Assembly: GCF_900636385.1 (NCBI RefSeq) | Contig: NZ_LR134269.1 | Span: 558,001-622,000, forward strand | DNA: 64,000 nucleotides | Direction of reading: 5' to 3' | Origin: Staphylococcus warneri | GTDB lineage: Bacteria > Bacillota > Bacilli > Staphylococcales > Staphylococcaceae | In this document: in pieces, positions 28,838 to 37,563 of the stretch | Layout: each line of letters starts with the position of its first letter | How positions within the stretch are numbered: the first letter of the stretch is position 1 | Program-made: the position numbers and the translations under genes | Notes under the pieces: generated by a model | What the model was told of the DNA's origin: nothing | Databases searched by the model: none | The model's input: only the letters and a program-made list of their open reading frames with translations

Positions 28838-29959
28838 ATGACTGATTATACAGACTATGTGAATTGGCGACGAACATTTCACCAATTCCCTGAAATATCA
28901 GAGAAAGAATATGAAACTACACAACGACTTAAACGTATTTTAGAAGCACATGAGATAAAAATTTTAGATTTACCTTTAGATACAGGATTAGTTGCAGAAA
29001 TAGGACAAGGGGACCAAATGATTGCGATTAGAACTGATATAGATGCGCTACCTATCAATGAGCAAGTCGAACATGAATTTACGTCAACCAATCAAGGTGT
29101 CATGCATGCATGTGGTCATGATATTCATATGGCAAGTATATTAGGCGTTGCAACACAATTGAAAGCCCAAGAGAATGAACTAAATGGTCGAGTGAGAATC
29201 ATTTTCCAAGCGGCAGAAGAGCTAGGTCATGGAGCTAAAAAAGTAGTAGCTACAGGTGTATTAGACGGTGTAAAAGCAGTTTTAGGTTTCCATAATTATC
29301 CAACGATGGACATTGGTGACTTTGCAATTAAAAAAGGTCCTATTACATCTGCAGTAGACCGTTTCGAATTTGATATTAAAGGAAAAGGCGCGCATGCTGC
29401 TAAACCAGAACAAGGTAATGACCCAACGGTGGCTTTAGGTCAACTGATTAATAGTTTACAAACGATTGTTAGTAGAAATTTATCTGCATTTGATAATGCC
29501 GTTGTTACAATTGGTGAAATTTCATGTGGAAATACATGGAATGTCATTGCGGATCAAGCCTATGTACAAGGTACTGTCCGTTCATTTAAACCTGAGCATA
29601 GAGCGTATATCGAACAACGAATGAATGAAATTGCTGATGGTTTAGCACAAACATTTAATTTACAAGTTGATTGCCGATATACACGACTTCCTGGAACAGT
29701 GATTAATGATGATGAATTAACTGATATAGCGATAGAAGTAGCAGAAGATGTTGGTTATCATGTATCAATTATGGATTTACCATTAACAATTGGTGAAGAC
29801 TTTTCTGGTTATACAGAAACGTATCCCGGCGTATTTGCATTCATAGGATCTAATAGTGAGTATGATCTACATCATCCTTTATTTGATCCTGATGAACGTA
29901 TTTTAGAAAAAGTGCCGACATATTTTGTGACACTCACTAAACGTCTTCTGAATCAATAG
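28838..29959 (+). CDS. M20-family amidohydrolase / N-acyl amino acid hydrolase
   Basis: A 373-residue metallopeptidase-fold enzyme read from ATG 28838, six bases after a GGAG site. Dinuclear metal ligands typical of the HipO/IAA-amidohydrolase group are seen in MHACGHDIHMA, QAAEELGHGAKK and the C-terminal DLHHPLFDPDE. It should hydrolyse an N-acyl or N-carbamoyl amino acid in the cytoplasm. It lies 150 bases after hutI but beyond a terminator, so it is not clearly a hut gene. The specific substrate is unknown. Confidence 0.9.
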   Translation: MTDYTDYVNWRRTFHQFPEISEKEYETTQRLKRILEAHEIKILDLPLDTGLVAEIGQGDQMIAIRTDIDALPINEQVEHEFTSTNQGVMHACGHDIHMASILGVATQLKAQENELNGRVRIIFQAAEELGHGAKKVVATGVLDGVKAVLGFHNYPTMDIGDFAIKKGPITSAVDRFEFDIKGKGAHAAKPEQGNDPTVALGQLINSLQTIVSRNLSAFDNAVVTIGEISCGNTWNVIADQAYVQGTVRSFKPEHRAYIEQRMNEIADGLAQTFNLQVDCRYTRLPGTVINDDELTDIAIEVAEDVGYHVSIMDLPLTIGEDFSGYTETYPGVFAFIGSNSEYDLHHPLFDPDERILEKVPTYFVTLTKRLLNQ

Positions 29960-29986
29960 TCTCCATAAATTGTATAAAGATAGTAT

Positions 29987-30013
29987 GATTAACATCTGGA
30001 TAACCTTGGGTAT
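29987..30013 (+). promoter_or_regulatory. Candidate sigma-B promoter of the SDR gene
   Basis: GATTAA (29987-29992), a 15-base spacer and GGGTAT (30008-30013) fit the general-stress sigma-B consensus (GTTTAA/GGGTAT). It is 37 bases upstream of the start codon. Motif-based inference. Confidence 0.55.
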
Positions 30014-30049
30014 ATGAGAACATATACAAATTGAGGAGATGAATTTGAA

Positions 30050-30931
30050 ATGTCAGCACAAGATCCTAGAAATAAATTCAAATCAACAGACTATGAACAA
30101 CAAGAGCAGCCACTTCCAGGCTTGCAAAGCCAATTAAAACCTGAACCAGATTGCGGTGAGACATCATACGTCGGACACGGTCGATTAAAAGGATATAAAA
30201 TGTTAGTCACTGGTGGCGATTCTGCCATTGGACGCGCAGCAGCTATTGCTTATGCTAAAGAAGGCGCAGATGTTGCTATTAATTATCTTCCAAGTGAAGA
30301 CAAAGACGCACAAGAAGTTAAACAAGTGATTGAAGAAGCGGGACAAAAAGCAGTGTTACTGCCTGGTGATATACGTGATGAACAATTTAACTATGACATG
30401 GTCGAAGAAGCACATCAACAACTTGGTGGGCTGGATAATGTGACATTAGTAGCTGGACATCAACAATACCATGACGATATACAAGGGTTTGATACACAAT
30501 CATTTAAAGAGACATTTGAAACCAATGTATATCCTATATTTTGGACAGTACAAAAAGCGTTAGAATATTTACAACCAGGTGCATCAATTACAACAACATC
30601 ATCTGTTCAAGGATATAATCCAAGTCCTATTTTACATGATTATGCCGCTTCGAAAGCTGCAATTATCTCATTAACAAAAAGTTTATCAGAAGAACTTGGC
30701 GCAAAAGGTATTCGTGTCAATTGTGTAGCCCCAGGACCATTTTGGTCACCATTACAAATTACTGGTGGACAACCACAACGAAATATTCCTGAATTTGGTA
30801 AGGAAACACCACTTGGCCGTGCAGGACAACCTGTTGAATTATCAGGAACATATGTCCTATTAGCATCTGAAGAATCAAGTTATACAACTGGACAAGTCTT
30901 CGGTGTGACAGGCGGTATTCAAATTAACTAA
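30050..30931 (+). CDS. Short-chain dehydrogenase/reductase, YghA/YhdF-type general-stress oxidoreductase
   Basis: A 293-residue SDR with an N-terminal extension of about 45 residues (NKFKSTDYEQQEQPLPGLQS) typical of the YghA/YhdF/GsiB-neighbour group. The cofactor loop is TGGDSAIGRAAAIAYAKEGA (residues about 55-74) and the catalytic residues are Ser in TTSSVQG and Tyr/Lys in YAASKAA. NADPH preference and substrate cannot be read. A sigma-B-like promoter upstream supports a stress role. Followed by a terminator. Confidence 0.92.
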   Translation: MSAQDPRNKFKSTDYEQQEQPLPGLQSQLKPEPDCGETSYVGHGRLKGYKMLVTGGDSAIGRAAAIAYAKEGADVAINYLPSEDKDAQEVKQVIEEAGQKAVLLPGDIRDEQFNYDMVEEAHQQLGGLDNVTLVAGHQQYHDDIQGFDTQSFKETFETNVYPIFWTVQKALEYLQPGASITTTSSVQGYNPSPILHDYAASKAAIISLTKSLSEELGAKGIRVNCVAPGPFWSPLQITGGQPQRNIPEFGKETPLGRAGQPVELSGTYVLLASEESSYTTGQVFGVTGGIQIN

Positions 30932-30943
30932 TGAATATAAGTT

Positions 30944-30981
30944 GGTCGATAAAGTGTTAATACTTTATCGACTATTTTTTT
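30944..30981 (+). terminator. Terminator after the SDR gene
   Basis: TCGATAAAGT pairs perfectly with ACTTTATCGA and is followed by ATTTTTTTG. Confidence 0.85.
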
Positions 30982-31179
30982 GTGACAAATTATATGATAA
31001 CTATATCCAATTTTATTATGAATTTGGAATAAAAATATGTTTAATGTAAAATAAAAATATAAAATTATTAACCTTTTTGAAGAATGAAATTTAATTAAAA
31101 AATACCCTATATATTTAAGGGATTGGCATTTTATACGAGGACATGCAAATTAAATCTTATATCTAAAGGAGGTTATGAC

Positions 31180-31752
31180 ATGGTGAAAGATAGGTTTATA
31201 AGGGTTGCTCCGTTCATAATAGGTATAATCGCTATAGTTATATTTTCGTTATTTACTAAAAATCAATGGTTTTTAATCATTTTAATACTTTTATTTGCTT
31301 TAACCAATGCATTAAAAAATCTGTATTTTGTTAATAAAAATATTAAAAATAATATCATATGGATTAATCAAACAATCGACCGGTTATTAGGTATTATTGC
31401 GGGGTGTTTGTATTTAGGTTATGCCGGAATAGTGCTAATATCACAATCCCATGTATGGATTGGTTTCTTAATCCTAATGGTAACTATGGCGTTTGTTTTT
31501 TATATAGAAACTAAATTACAAATTGATGATGATACACAAAGGAAAAATCATCGAGATTATAAAGTGATCTCTCAACAACGTGAACGACAATTTAAAATAC
31601 TGATGATTAGTATGACGATCATTTCTATTATTTTAATGATTGTATCACTTTATTTAAAATGGTGGATCGTCTTTGGTATAGCTATTGCAATGTTATTCGT
31701 AGTTGCTGTTGCATTAATTATTTATGAAAAATATTTTACGACGAAGTTATAA
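31180..31752 (+). CDS. Membrane protein of unknown function
   Basis: A 190-residue protein read from ATG 31180 because AAAGGAGG lies seven bases upstream. It has five to six hydrophobic segments: two at about residues 10-50, two at about 68-115 and two at about 145-185, with a hydrophilic, basic loop (QIDDDTQRKNHRDYKVISQQRERQ) in between. No family recognised. Its stop is eight bases before the -35 element of the riboswitch-controlled transporter, but promoter and riboswitch separate the two functionally. Confidence 0.75.
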   Translation: MVKDRFIRVAPFIIGIIAIVIFSLFTKNQWFLIILILLFALTNALKNLYFVNKNIKNNIIWINQTIDRLLGIIAGCLYLGYAGIVLISQSHVWIGFLILMVTMAFVFYIETKLQIDDDTQRKNHRDYKVISQQRERQFKILMISMTIISIILMIVSLYLKWWIVFGIAIAMLFVVAVALIIYEKYFTTKL

Positions 31753-31759
31753 TTTATGA

Positions 31760-31788
31760 TTGACGTCATAGGAATTATCTTGTAACGT
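31760..31788 (+). promoter_or_regulatory. Promoter of the SAM-riboswitch transcript
   Basis: TTGACG at 31760-31765, a 17-base spacer and TAACGT at 31783-31788. The -35 element is good; the -10 is weak. It is about 20 bases upstream of the aptamer. Confidence 0.5.
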
Positions 31789-31807
31789 AAACGTTAAATA
31801 TGAATCA

Positions 31808-31958
31808 CTTATCAAGAGAAGTGGAGGGACTGGCCCTATGAAGCTTCGGCAACATTGAATCATGTGCCAATTCCAGTAACCTGTCTAGGTTTGAAGATAA
31901 GGGGATAATCGTTGTAGATGGACCTCTTTTCTTTATCATAAGGAAAAGAGGTATTTTT
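31808..31958 (+). promoter_or_regulatory. SAM-I riboswitch (S-box) with terminator
   Basis: The leader has the S-box order: P1 5' strand CTTATC (31808-31813), AAGAGAAG, GTGGAGGGACTGGCCCTATGAA, CTTCGGCAAC, then GTGCCAATTCCA and the closing GAAGATAAG (P1 3' strand 31896-31901). A strong intrinsic terminator follows: ACCTCTTTTC (31922-31931) pairs with GAAAAGAGGT (31943-31952), then ATTTTTT. GATAA of the P1 3' strand can also pair with TTATC in the terminator loop region (31933-31937), offering the antiterminator. With SAM bound, transcription should stop before the downstream transporter. Confidence 0.95.
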
Positions 31959-31976
31959 TGTAAGGAAGTAGGTCTA

Positions 31977-33275
31977 ATGATGAAAGAAACTAAAAAGGGT
32001 AATGCTTGGGCGTTATTTCCGTTATTATTATTTATGTTGTTATTTTTAGGTGTAGGTATCATCTCGGGTGATTTCACGACGATGCCGTTAAATGTTGCGA
32101 TAACGATTACAGTAATCGTTGCTTTGTTGATGAATCGCAAAGAAAAATTTGCCACTAAAGTTGAAGTGTTTACTAAAGGTGCAGGTCATTCAAATATTAT
32201 TTTAATGATGCTTATCTTTATTTTAGCAGGCGCATTTTCTACGACTACAGAGAAAATGGGTGGCGTGACTTCTACTGTAAATTTGGGATTGTCTCTCATC
32301 CCTGAAAATTTAATTATAGTAGGTTTATTTATCATTTGTATGTTTGTTTCTATTTCAATGGGAACATCAGTAGGCACAGTAGCAGCTATTGCACCAGTAG
32401 GATTTGGCTTTGCGCAAGCAACAGATGTCTCTGCAGCATTAGCTATGGCTACAGTAGTTGGTGGCGCTATGTTTGGAGATAATCTTTCTATGATTTCTGA
32501 TACTACGATAGCGGCTGTACGTACACAACATACGAAGATGAAAGATAAATTTAAAGTAAACTTTAGAATTGTTTTACCAGGTGCGATATTAACTATAGTT
32601 GTACTATTTTTCCTAACAAATGGTATTTCCATGGATCATTCTAAAAGTTATGATTTCCAATTAGTTAAAGTCATTCCATATCTATTGGTGTTGATTCTAG
32701 CGCTAGTTGGTGTCAATGTGATTATCGTTCTTATTGGTGGAACAGTTTTATCTGGAATCATTGGTCTTATTGATGGCTCATTTGGTTGGAAAGGATTACT
32801 AAGTGCTGTATCTAAAGGGATTATAGGTATGGAAGATATTGCGATGATTGCCCTATTAATTGGTGGTTTAGTAGGACTTATTCAACATAATGGCGGTATA
32901 GATTGGTTGTTAAATGTAGTTAGAGGGCGCGTGAAATCTAAACGTGGGGCTGAAATAGGTATTGCCAGTTTAGTTAGTGTAGCAGATATTGCAACAGCTA
33001 ATAATACTATTTCAATCATTATGTCAGGACCATTAGCTAAAAATATAGCAGATGAATATGATGTTGATCCACGTAAATCAGCTAGTATTTTAGATATATT
33101 TGGTGGATGTTTCCAAGGCTTATTACCATATAGTCCTCAAGTTATTTCAGCTGCAGGAGTGGCTGGTATCTCACCATTCTTACTTGTACCTTATAGTATT
33201 TATCCAATCATGCTTGGAGTATGTGGGCTGATTGCTATTTTAATTGGGTATCCGAAATTAAAAAATAAAGCATAA
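31977..33275 (+). CDS. NhaC-family transporter under SAM-riboswitch control, probable methionine-related uptake
   Basis: A 432-residue membrane protein with about eleven helices and NhaC/MetT-family features, including the GAMFGDNLSMISDTTIAA segment and a second ADIATANNTISIIMSGPLA. It would be annotated as Na+/H+ antiporter. The SAM-I riboswitch directly upstream ties it to methionine economy. Comparative genomics (the MetT proposal for S-box-controlled NhaC-like proteins) supports transport of methionine or a precursor in the presence of Na+. The substrate is inferred from regulation, not shown by sequence. Start at ATG 31977 or 31980. Confidence 0.85.
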   Translation: MMKETKKGNAWALFPLLLFMLLFLGVGIISGDFTTMPLNVAITITVIVALLMNRKEKFATKVEVFTKGAGHSNIILMMLIFILAGAFSTTTEKMGGVTSTVNLGLSLIPENLIIVGLFIICMFVSISMGTSVGTVAAIAPVGFGFAQATDVSAALAMATVVGGAMFGDNLSMISDTTIAAVRTQHTKMKDKFKVNFRIVLPGAILTIVVLFFLTNGISMDHSKSYDFQLVKVIPYLLVLILALVGVNVIIVLIGGTVLSGIIGLIDGSFGWKGLLSAVSKGIIGMEDIAMIALLIGGLVGLIQHNGGIDWLLNVVRGRVKSKRGAEIGIASLVSVADIATANNTISIIMSGPLAKNIADEYDVDPRKSASILDIFGGCFQGLLPYSPQVISAAGVAGISPFLLVPYSIYPIMLGVCGLIAILIGYPKLKNKA

Positions 33276-33286
33276 ATATGATTAAA

Positions 33287-33315
33287 AACTGAGACTTTTT
33301 AGTCTCGGTTTTTTA
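33287..33315 (+). terminator. Terminator of the NhaC-type gene
   Basis: ACTGAGACT pairs with AGTCTCGGT (one G-T pair) and is followed by TTTTTT. Confidence 0.8.
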
Positions 33316-33477
33316 GTTGATAAATAGAATTATAAATATTGAAAATGTTTTAAGTCAGCGTTTTAATGGTAAACTAGACTAAATGTGTAGAAGCGCAATC
33401 TTTTTTAATGTATAAATGTTTGGAAGTTTGAACAAATACGTTAAAATAGTATTAAGAGTGAAAGTAGGTGACTGAAA

Positions 33478-33990
33478 GTGGCAAAGTATAATGTGGAAAA
33501 TGAATATGTAGAAATTGATATTGAACGTTTATTAAAATATTCACCAGAAACAATTTATGAAGCTTGGACGAAAGAAGATATTCTTAAACAATGGTTTATG
33601 ACGTCGAAACGTACGAATAAATCATTTGAAGCAGATGTCCAAGAAGGTGGTAAGTATCGTATCGTTGATAGTAGAAATGGCAAACAAAATATTATCGAAG
33701 GTACATACGAAGAATTAGTCATGGATGAATTTATTAAAATGACAATAGGTATGCCAGGCTTAAGTAACGATGAGGATATTATAGAAGTAGAATTCTTTGA
33801 ACGTGAATCAGGTGGCACACAAATGTTCTTCTATTATCAATCATATATGGAACGCGAAAGAAGATTAACCAACCTTGAATACAAACAGAAAAAGAAAGAA
33901 TATCATGATTCCACTGCACATGGATTTGAACTTATGTTTGATAAAATGAATGCAGTGTTAGAAGAAATTGAAGAACAAAAAAATAACTAA
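33478..33990 (+). CDS. SRPBCC/AHSA1-domain protein
   Basis: A 170-residue protein that starts at GTG 33478, with AGTAGGTG upstream. The AHSA1-type START-like fold is indicated by the N-terminal DIERLLKYSPETIYEAWTKEDILKQWF, then FEADVQEGGKYRI, and a C-terminal helix that closes the cavity (HGFELMFDKMNAVLEEIEEQ). Such proteins bind small hydrophobic ligands or assist chaperones; function unknown here. It is a single-gene unit with its own terminator. Confidence 0.85.
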   Translation: MAKYNVENEYVEIDIERLLKYSPETIYEAWTKEDILKQWFMTSKRTNKSFEADVQEGGKYRIVDSRNGKQNIIEGTYEELVMDEFIKMTIGMPGLSNDEDIIEVEFFERESGGTQMFFYYQSYMERERRLTNLEYKQKKKEYHDSTAHGFELMFDKMNAVLEEIEEQKNN

Positions 33991-34013
33991 TTCGTTTTAA
34001 ACATAAGTTATAT

Positions 34014-34057
34014 AAGCCAGTAAATGAACTTAAGAAAGCTCATTTACTGGCTTTTTA
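34014..34057. terminator. Bidirectional hairpin terminator
   Basis: AGCCAGTAAATGA (34015-34027) pairs perfectly with 34040-34052 and a T-run follows; it lies between the convergent AHSA1 and RpiR genes. Confidence 0.85.
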
Positions 34058-34075
34058 TCTTTATAGGCTAATGCA

Positions 34076-34837
34076 TCAATTGAGGTCGCCTTTCTCTTTG
34101 CGTTCATTATATTTTCTGAGCAGCGTTTCAAAGAAAATATGATAACTAATGAAACTTGAATAGTCAGTGCCATCATTTAAATAAAATGTATTACTAGATA
34201 CATAAACATTATAATTTGCTTGTTGGGCTAACGAATTATCTTTCATCGTTGTGACAGAGATAAAATATTTTTGTCTCAATTGTAATAACTGAGTCACTTC
34301 TTTTAATTGATATGTTTCTCCAGATAGTGAAATGATAAAGAAAAGGTCTTGCGATACTGTTTTGTTTAAGACCATTTTTAATTCGTGGACATCATAAAGA
34401 ATAATGATGTTTTTATGCATTGTTAATAATATTCTTTGTGCTTCTTCAGCCACATTGATTTGAGCTCGACCTGTTCCATATAAATATATCGTTCCAGCAT
34501 CATTCATTTTATTAGTTAATAGTTCATAATCTATACGATCTAAATAATTAAATGTATTTTCAATTTCTTGTCTAAATGATTCGATAGAGTCAGAAGGCAA
34601 TTGATTTTTCTTTTCACTTTCAAATTTTAAAAATGATTTGAAGTCACTATAACCATCAAATCCTAATTTTCGTGTAAAGCGATGTATAGTGGCATTTGAT
34701 GCATGTGTATGTTGCGCCAAGTCTTGAATTTTCAAATTTTTACATAAATCAACATGGGTATTAACGAAATTTGCAATTTGTAAATCATTGTCATTGAGTT
34801 GATTAAAGTTCGCGTTCACACGTTCATCTAGAAACAT
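34076..34837 (-). CDS. RpiR-family regulator of the divergent PTS gene
   Basis: A 253-residue regulator with an N-terminal HTH_6 domain (IQDLAQHTHASNATIHRFTRKLGFDGYSDFK, about residues 36-66) and a C-terminal sugar-isomerase (SIS) domain (YLYGTGRAQINVAEEAQR, FFIISLSGETYQLKEV). SIS domains sense phosphosugars. It is divergent from an alpha-glucoside-type PTS EIICB, in the same arrangement as the glvR/glvC pair of S. aureus, so it should sense an imported phosphodisaccharide. Confidence 0.9.
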   Translation of the reverse strand: MFLDERVNANFNQLNDNDLQIANFVNTHVDLCKNLKIQDLAQHTHASNATIHRFTRKLGFDGYSDFKSFLKFESEKKNQLPSDSIESFRQEIENTFNYLDRIDYELLTNKMNDAGTIYLYGTGRAQINVAEEAQRILLTMHKNIIILYDVHELKMVLNKTVSQDLFFIISLSGETYQLKEVTQLLQLRQKYFISVTTMKDNSLAQQANYNVYVSSNTFYLNDGTDYSSFISYHIFFETLLRKYNERKEKGDLN

Positions 34838-34938
34838 GACGACACCTCATTTGTTAGTGTTGAAAAAATTTTCATCATAAGAAAACATAATCTGATTATA
34901 CAAAATACTTTCAAAATGCGTCAATGACGTTGTAGTGA

Positions 34939-35010
34939 TGTAAGCGTTTACTATATATTAGAAACAAGATAAGACATTGAAAGGAATGGTTTAATACTCA
35001 TTTTCAATGT
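34939..35010 (+). promoter_or_regulatory. cre box and dyad operator upstream of glvC
   Basis: TGTAAGCGTTTACT (34939-34952) matches the cre consensus at 13 of 14 positions. ACATTGAAA (34974-34982) and TTTCAATGT (35002-35010) form a perfect 9-base inverted repeat 37 bases before the PTS start codon, a candidate RpiR operator. Together they predict CcpA repression plus local sugar-phosphate control. Confidence 0.6.
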
Positions 35011-35046
35011 GAAATAGAACGAAATTGGGATGTGGAGGTAATTATA

Positions 35047-36645
35047 ATGAATGCAATCAAACGTTTTGGTAGTGCAATGATTGTACCTGTCTTGATGTTT
35101 GCTTTCTTTGGGATTGTACTTGGGTTTGCAACATTATTTAAAAACCCAACAATTATGGGAGGTTTAGCAGACCAACATACATTTTGGTTTAAATTTTGGT
35201 CAGTAATAGAGTCAGGTGGTTGGGTCATATTCAACCATATGGAAATTGTATTTGTAGTAGGTTTACCATTATCTTTGGCTAAAAAAGCACCTGGACATGC
35301 TGCACTAGCTGCATTAATGGGCTATTTGATGTTTAATACATTTATTAATGCGATATTAACGCAATGGCCACATACATTTGGTGCCAATTTAGAAAAAGGC
35401 GTTGAAAATGTTACTGGTCTTAAAGCAATTGCCGGGATAGAAACATTAGATACTAATATTTTAGGCGGTATTATTATCTCAGGTATTATTACATGGATTC
35501 ATAATCGTTATTATAGTAAACGTCTTCCAGAAATGTTAGGCGTATTCCAAGGATTAACATTTGTAGTGACGATTTCATTCTTTGTTATGTTACCTGTTGC
35601 AGCAATTACATGTGTCGTATGGCCTACAGTTCAACATGGTATAGCGTCAGTACAACACTTTATTATCGGATCAGGATATGTAGGCGTGTGGTTATATCAT
35701 TTCTTAGAAAGAGTGTTGATCCCAACAGGTTTACATCACTTCATTTATGCACCGATTGAAGTTGGTCCAGTCGTTGTCAATCATGGTCTCAAAGCGGAAT
35801 GGTTGCAACATTTAAACCAATTTGCAGAAAGTAGTAAACCGTTAAAAGAACAATTCCCATACGGCTTTATGTTACAAGGTAACGGAAAAGTATTCGGCTG
35901 TTTAGGTATTGCATTAGCTATGTATTCAACAACACCAAAAGAGAATCGTAAAAAAGTGGCTGCATTGTTAATACCAGCAACACTTACAGCGGTTGTTGCG
36001 GGTATTACTGAACCATTAGAATTTACATTCTTATTTATTGCACCATATTTATTCGTATTACATGCTTTACTGGCAGCTACAATGGATACAATTATGTATG
36101 GATTTGGATTAGTAGGTAACATGGGCGGTGGTGTTTTAGACTTCTTAGCTACAAACTGGATACCACTTGGCAAAGAACATTGGATGACATATGTGATTCA
36201 AGTGGTTATTGGTTTAATATTTGTAGGTATTTACTATGTATTATTTAGATTTTTAATATTGAAATTTGATATTCCACTACCAGGTCGTCGTAAAAATGAA
36301 GAAGAAGTTAAATTATTCTCTAAACAAGATTACAAAGAGAAAAAAGGCGAAGGCAAGACGGCGCAACCTCAGTCAACCGGAAATGAATATGATGATAAGG
36401 CAGCTTATTATTTAGAAGGACTTGGCGGTAAAGAAAATATTAAAGATGTTACTAATTGTACAACTCGATTAAGATTAACAGTTAATGATGAAAATAAAGT
36501 AGAAGACAGTAGTTATTTTACACATAATCAAATGGCACATGGCCTAGTTAAAAGTGGCAAAAGTGTACAAGTCGTTGTAGGTATGTCTGTACCACAAGTG
36601 AGAGAATCATTTGAACACTTAGTTTACGATAATGATGAAAAATAA
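35047..36645 (+). CDS. glvC: PTS alpha-glucoside-type transporter EIICB
   Basis: A 532-residue fusion of membrane EIIC (residues 1 to ~415) and cytoplasmic EIIB (residues ~445-532). EIIC is of the glucose/glucoside superfamily (VGNMGGGVLDFLATNW, GITEPLEFTFLFIAPYLF). EIIB carries the phosphorylation-site Cys in DVTNCTTRLRL. ATG 35047 follows GGAGG by eight bases. EIIA must be supplied in trans, and no 6-phospho-alpha-glucosidase gene is present nearby, so the sugar (maltose, arbutin or similar) is uncertain. Controlled by the divergent RpiR gene and a cre box. Confidence 0.88.
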   Translation: MNAIKRFGSAMIVPVLMFAFFGIVLGFATLFKNPTIMGGLADQHTFWFKFWSVIESGGWVIFNHMEIVFVVGLPLSLAKKAPGHAALAALMGYLMFNTFINAILTQWPHTFGANLEKGVENVTGLKAIAGIETLDTNILGGIIISGIITWIHNRYYSKRLPEMLGVFQGLTFVVTISFFVMLPVAAITCVVWPTVQHGIASVQHFIIGSGYVGVWLYHFLERVLIPTGLHHFIYAPIEVGPVVVNHGLKAEWLQHLNQFAESSKPLKEQFPYGFMLQGNGKVFGCLGIALAMYSTTPKENRKKVAALLIPATLTAVVAGITEPLEFTFLFIAPYLFVLHALLAATMDTIMYGFGLVGNMGGGVLDFLATNWIPLGKEHWMTYVIQVVIGLIFVGIYYVLFRFLILKFDIPLPGRRKNEEEVKLFSKQDYKEKKGEGKTAQPQSTGNEYDDKAAYYLEGLGGKENIKDVTNCTTRLRLTVNDENKVEDSSYFTHNQMAHGLVKSGKSVQVVVGMSVPQVRESFEHLVYDNDEK

Positions 36646-36651
36646 TTAAAA

Positions 36652-36690
36652 CAAGGGATTCCGAAACAATATCGTTTCGGAATCCCTTTT
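36652..36690 (+). terminator. Terminator of glvC
   Basis: AAGGGATTCCGAAAC pairs perfectly with GTTTCGGAATCCCTT and is followed by TT; A-rich on the other side. Confidence 0.85.
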
Positions 36691-36714
36691 ATAATTAGTG
36701 TTTAAATAGTTGAA

Positions 36715-37245
36715 TTATGAAATTCTTGCTTTATTTATCATTTTAGATTTATATCCTGCTGAAAGAATATCTATGTTACGTGTTGCTATAGTATGTAGTA
36801 ATTTAGAAAAAATATCAGGAGGACAAATGATACTTGCACAATTTTTATTTAATGTATAGCTAATATTATAGTGATTCATATACATATTCATAATATCAAT
36901 CACTTTGTCTTTGATAAATGCGTCTTGTAAGCCATCGATAGATAATTCAAATCGTTTAGCAGATTGGTATAAACGTTCTGAATCAAGTAATTCGTCTAGT
37001 TGCTTTGGTGATAAAATTTGGTAAATGGTAAAGTTATGGAAACTTAAAAAGCTAATAAAGTAAGGTAGTTGTTGTTTAGGTAAGCTGACTTCTAAAGCGT
37101 ACATACCTTGTTGTTTAAAGATTTGGTATTGAAATGATTCACAAAACTTAAGTTGTTTACAAAGCTTTGTTAAAGATTTGCGTGATGATCGCGATTTTAA
37201 ATCTGCGATATTGATGATATAGGTTTCAAATTTGTCTATCAACAT
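36715..37245 (-). CDS. Cytoplasmic protein of unknown function
   Basis: A 176-residue protein read from ATG 37245, six bases after GGGAGG; the open frame extends 13 codons upstream without a site. It is rich in Ile, Lys, Ser and Tyr, with no membrane helix. Alternating short helices and strands (FYISFLSFHNFTIYQIL-like core) are visible but no family is recognised. It lies between glvC and a BASS transporter, with a 318-base divergent promoter region shared with the latter. Confidence 0.7.
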   Translation of the reverse strand: MLIDKFETYIINIADLKSRSSRKSLTKLCKQLKFCESFQYQIFKQQGMYALEVSLPKQQLPYFISFLSFHNFTIYQILSPKQLDELLDSERLYQSAKRFELSIDGLQDAFIKDKVIDIMNMYMNHYNISYTLNKNCASIICPPDIFSKLLHTIATRNIDILSAGYKSKMINKARIS

Positions 37246-37563
37246 GTTATGCCTCCCAATTGCTAACATTCGTACGTGGCTCAAATAATATATAGTTATG
37301 TAGGATATTTGTTTTTTTATTTCGTTAAATTGATTGTACCACGCTTCTTTTTGATATTCACTAGGACTTTTGAATGAAGGTTAATAAGAATATGGATATA
37401 AAGCTAGCGAAATCAAGTGTACCATGGTGTTTAGCATTTTATTAAAATCTCGTTACAAAGACTTTATACACCTTAAAATATCGAAAAATTCTGAAAATAA
37501 TATTGTTCATAATTATGAGTTGTGATAATATTTGTCATTATTAACGATTAAGGATGTGTTTAT
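37246..37563. other. Divergent intergenic region with a CodY-like box
   Basis: No further gene is visible in these 318 bases between the divergent 37245 and 37564 starts. The 15-mer at 37485-37499 matches the CodY consensus AATTTTCWGAAAATT with three mismatches; CodY control of the BASS transporter is possible but unproven. Confidence 0.4.

Noticed and set aside
35781..36173. Long antisense open frames, for example inside glvC, hutU, fni and the NhaC genes
   Set aside because: They lack ribosome binding sites, lie wholly inside strong genes on the other strand, and their sequences resemble mirror images of membrane-protein codons.
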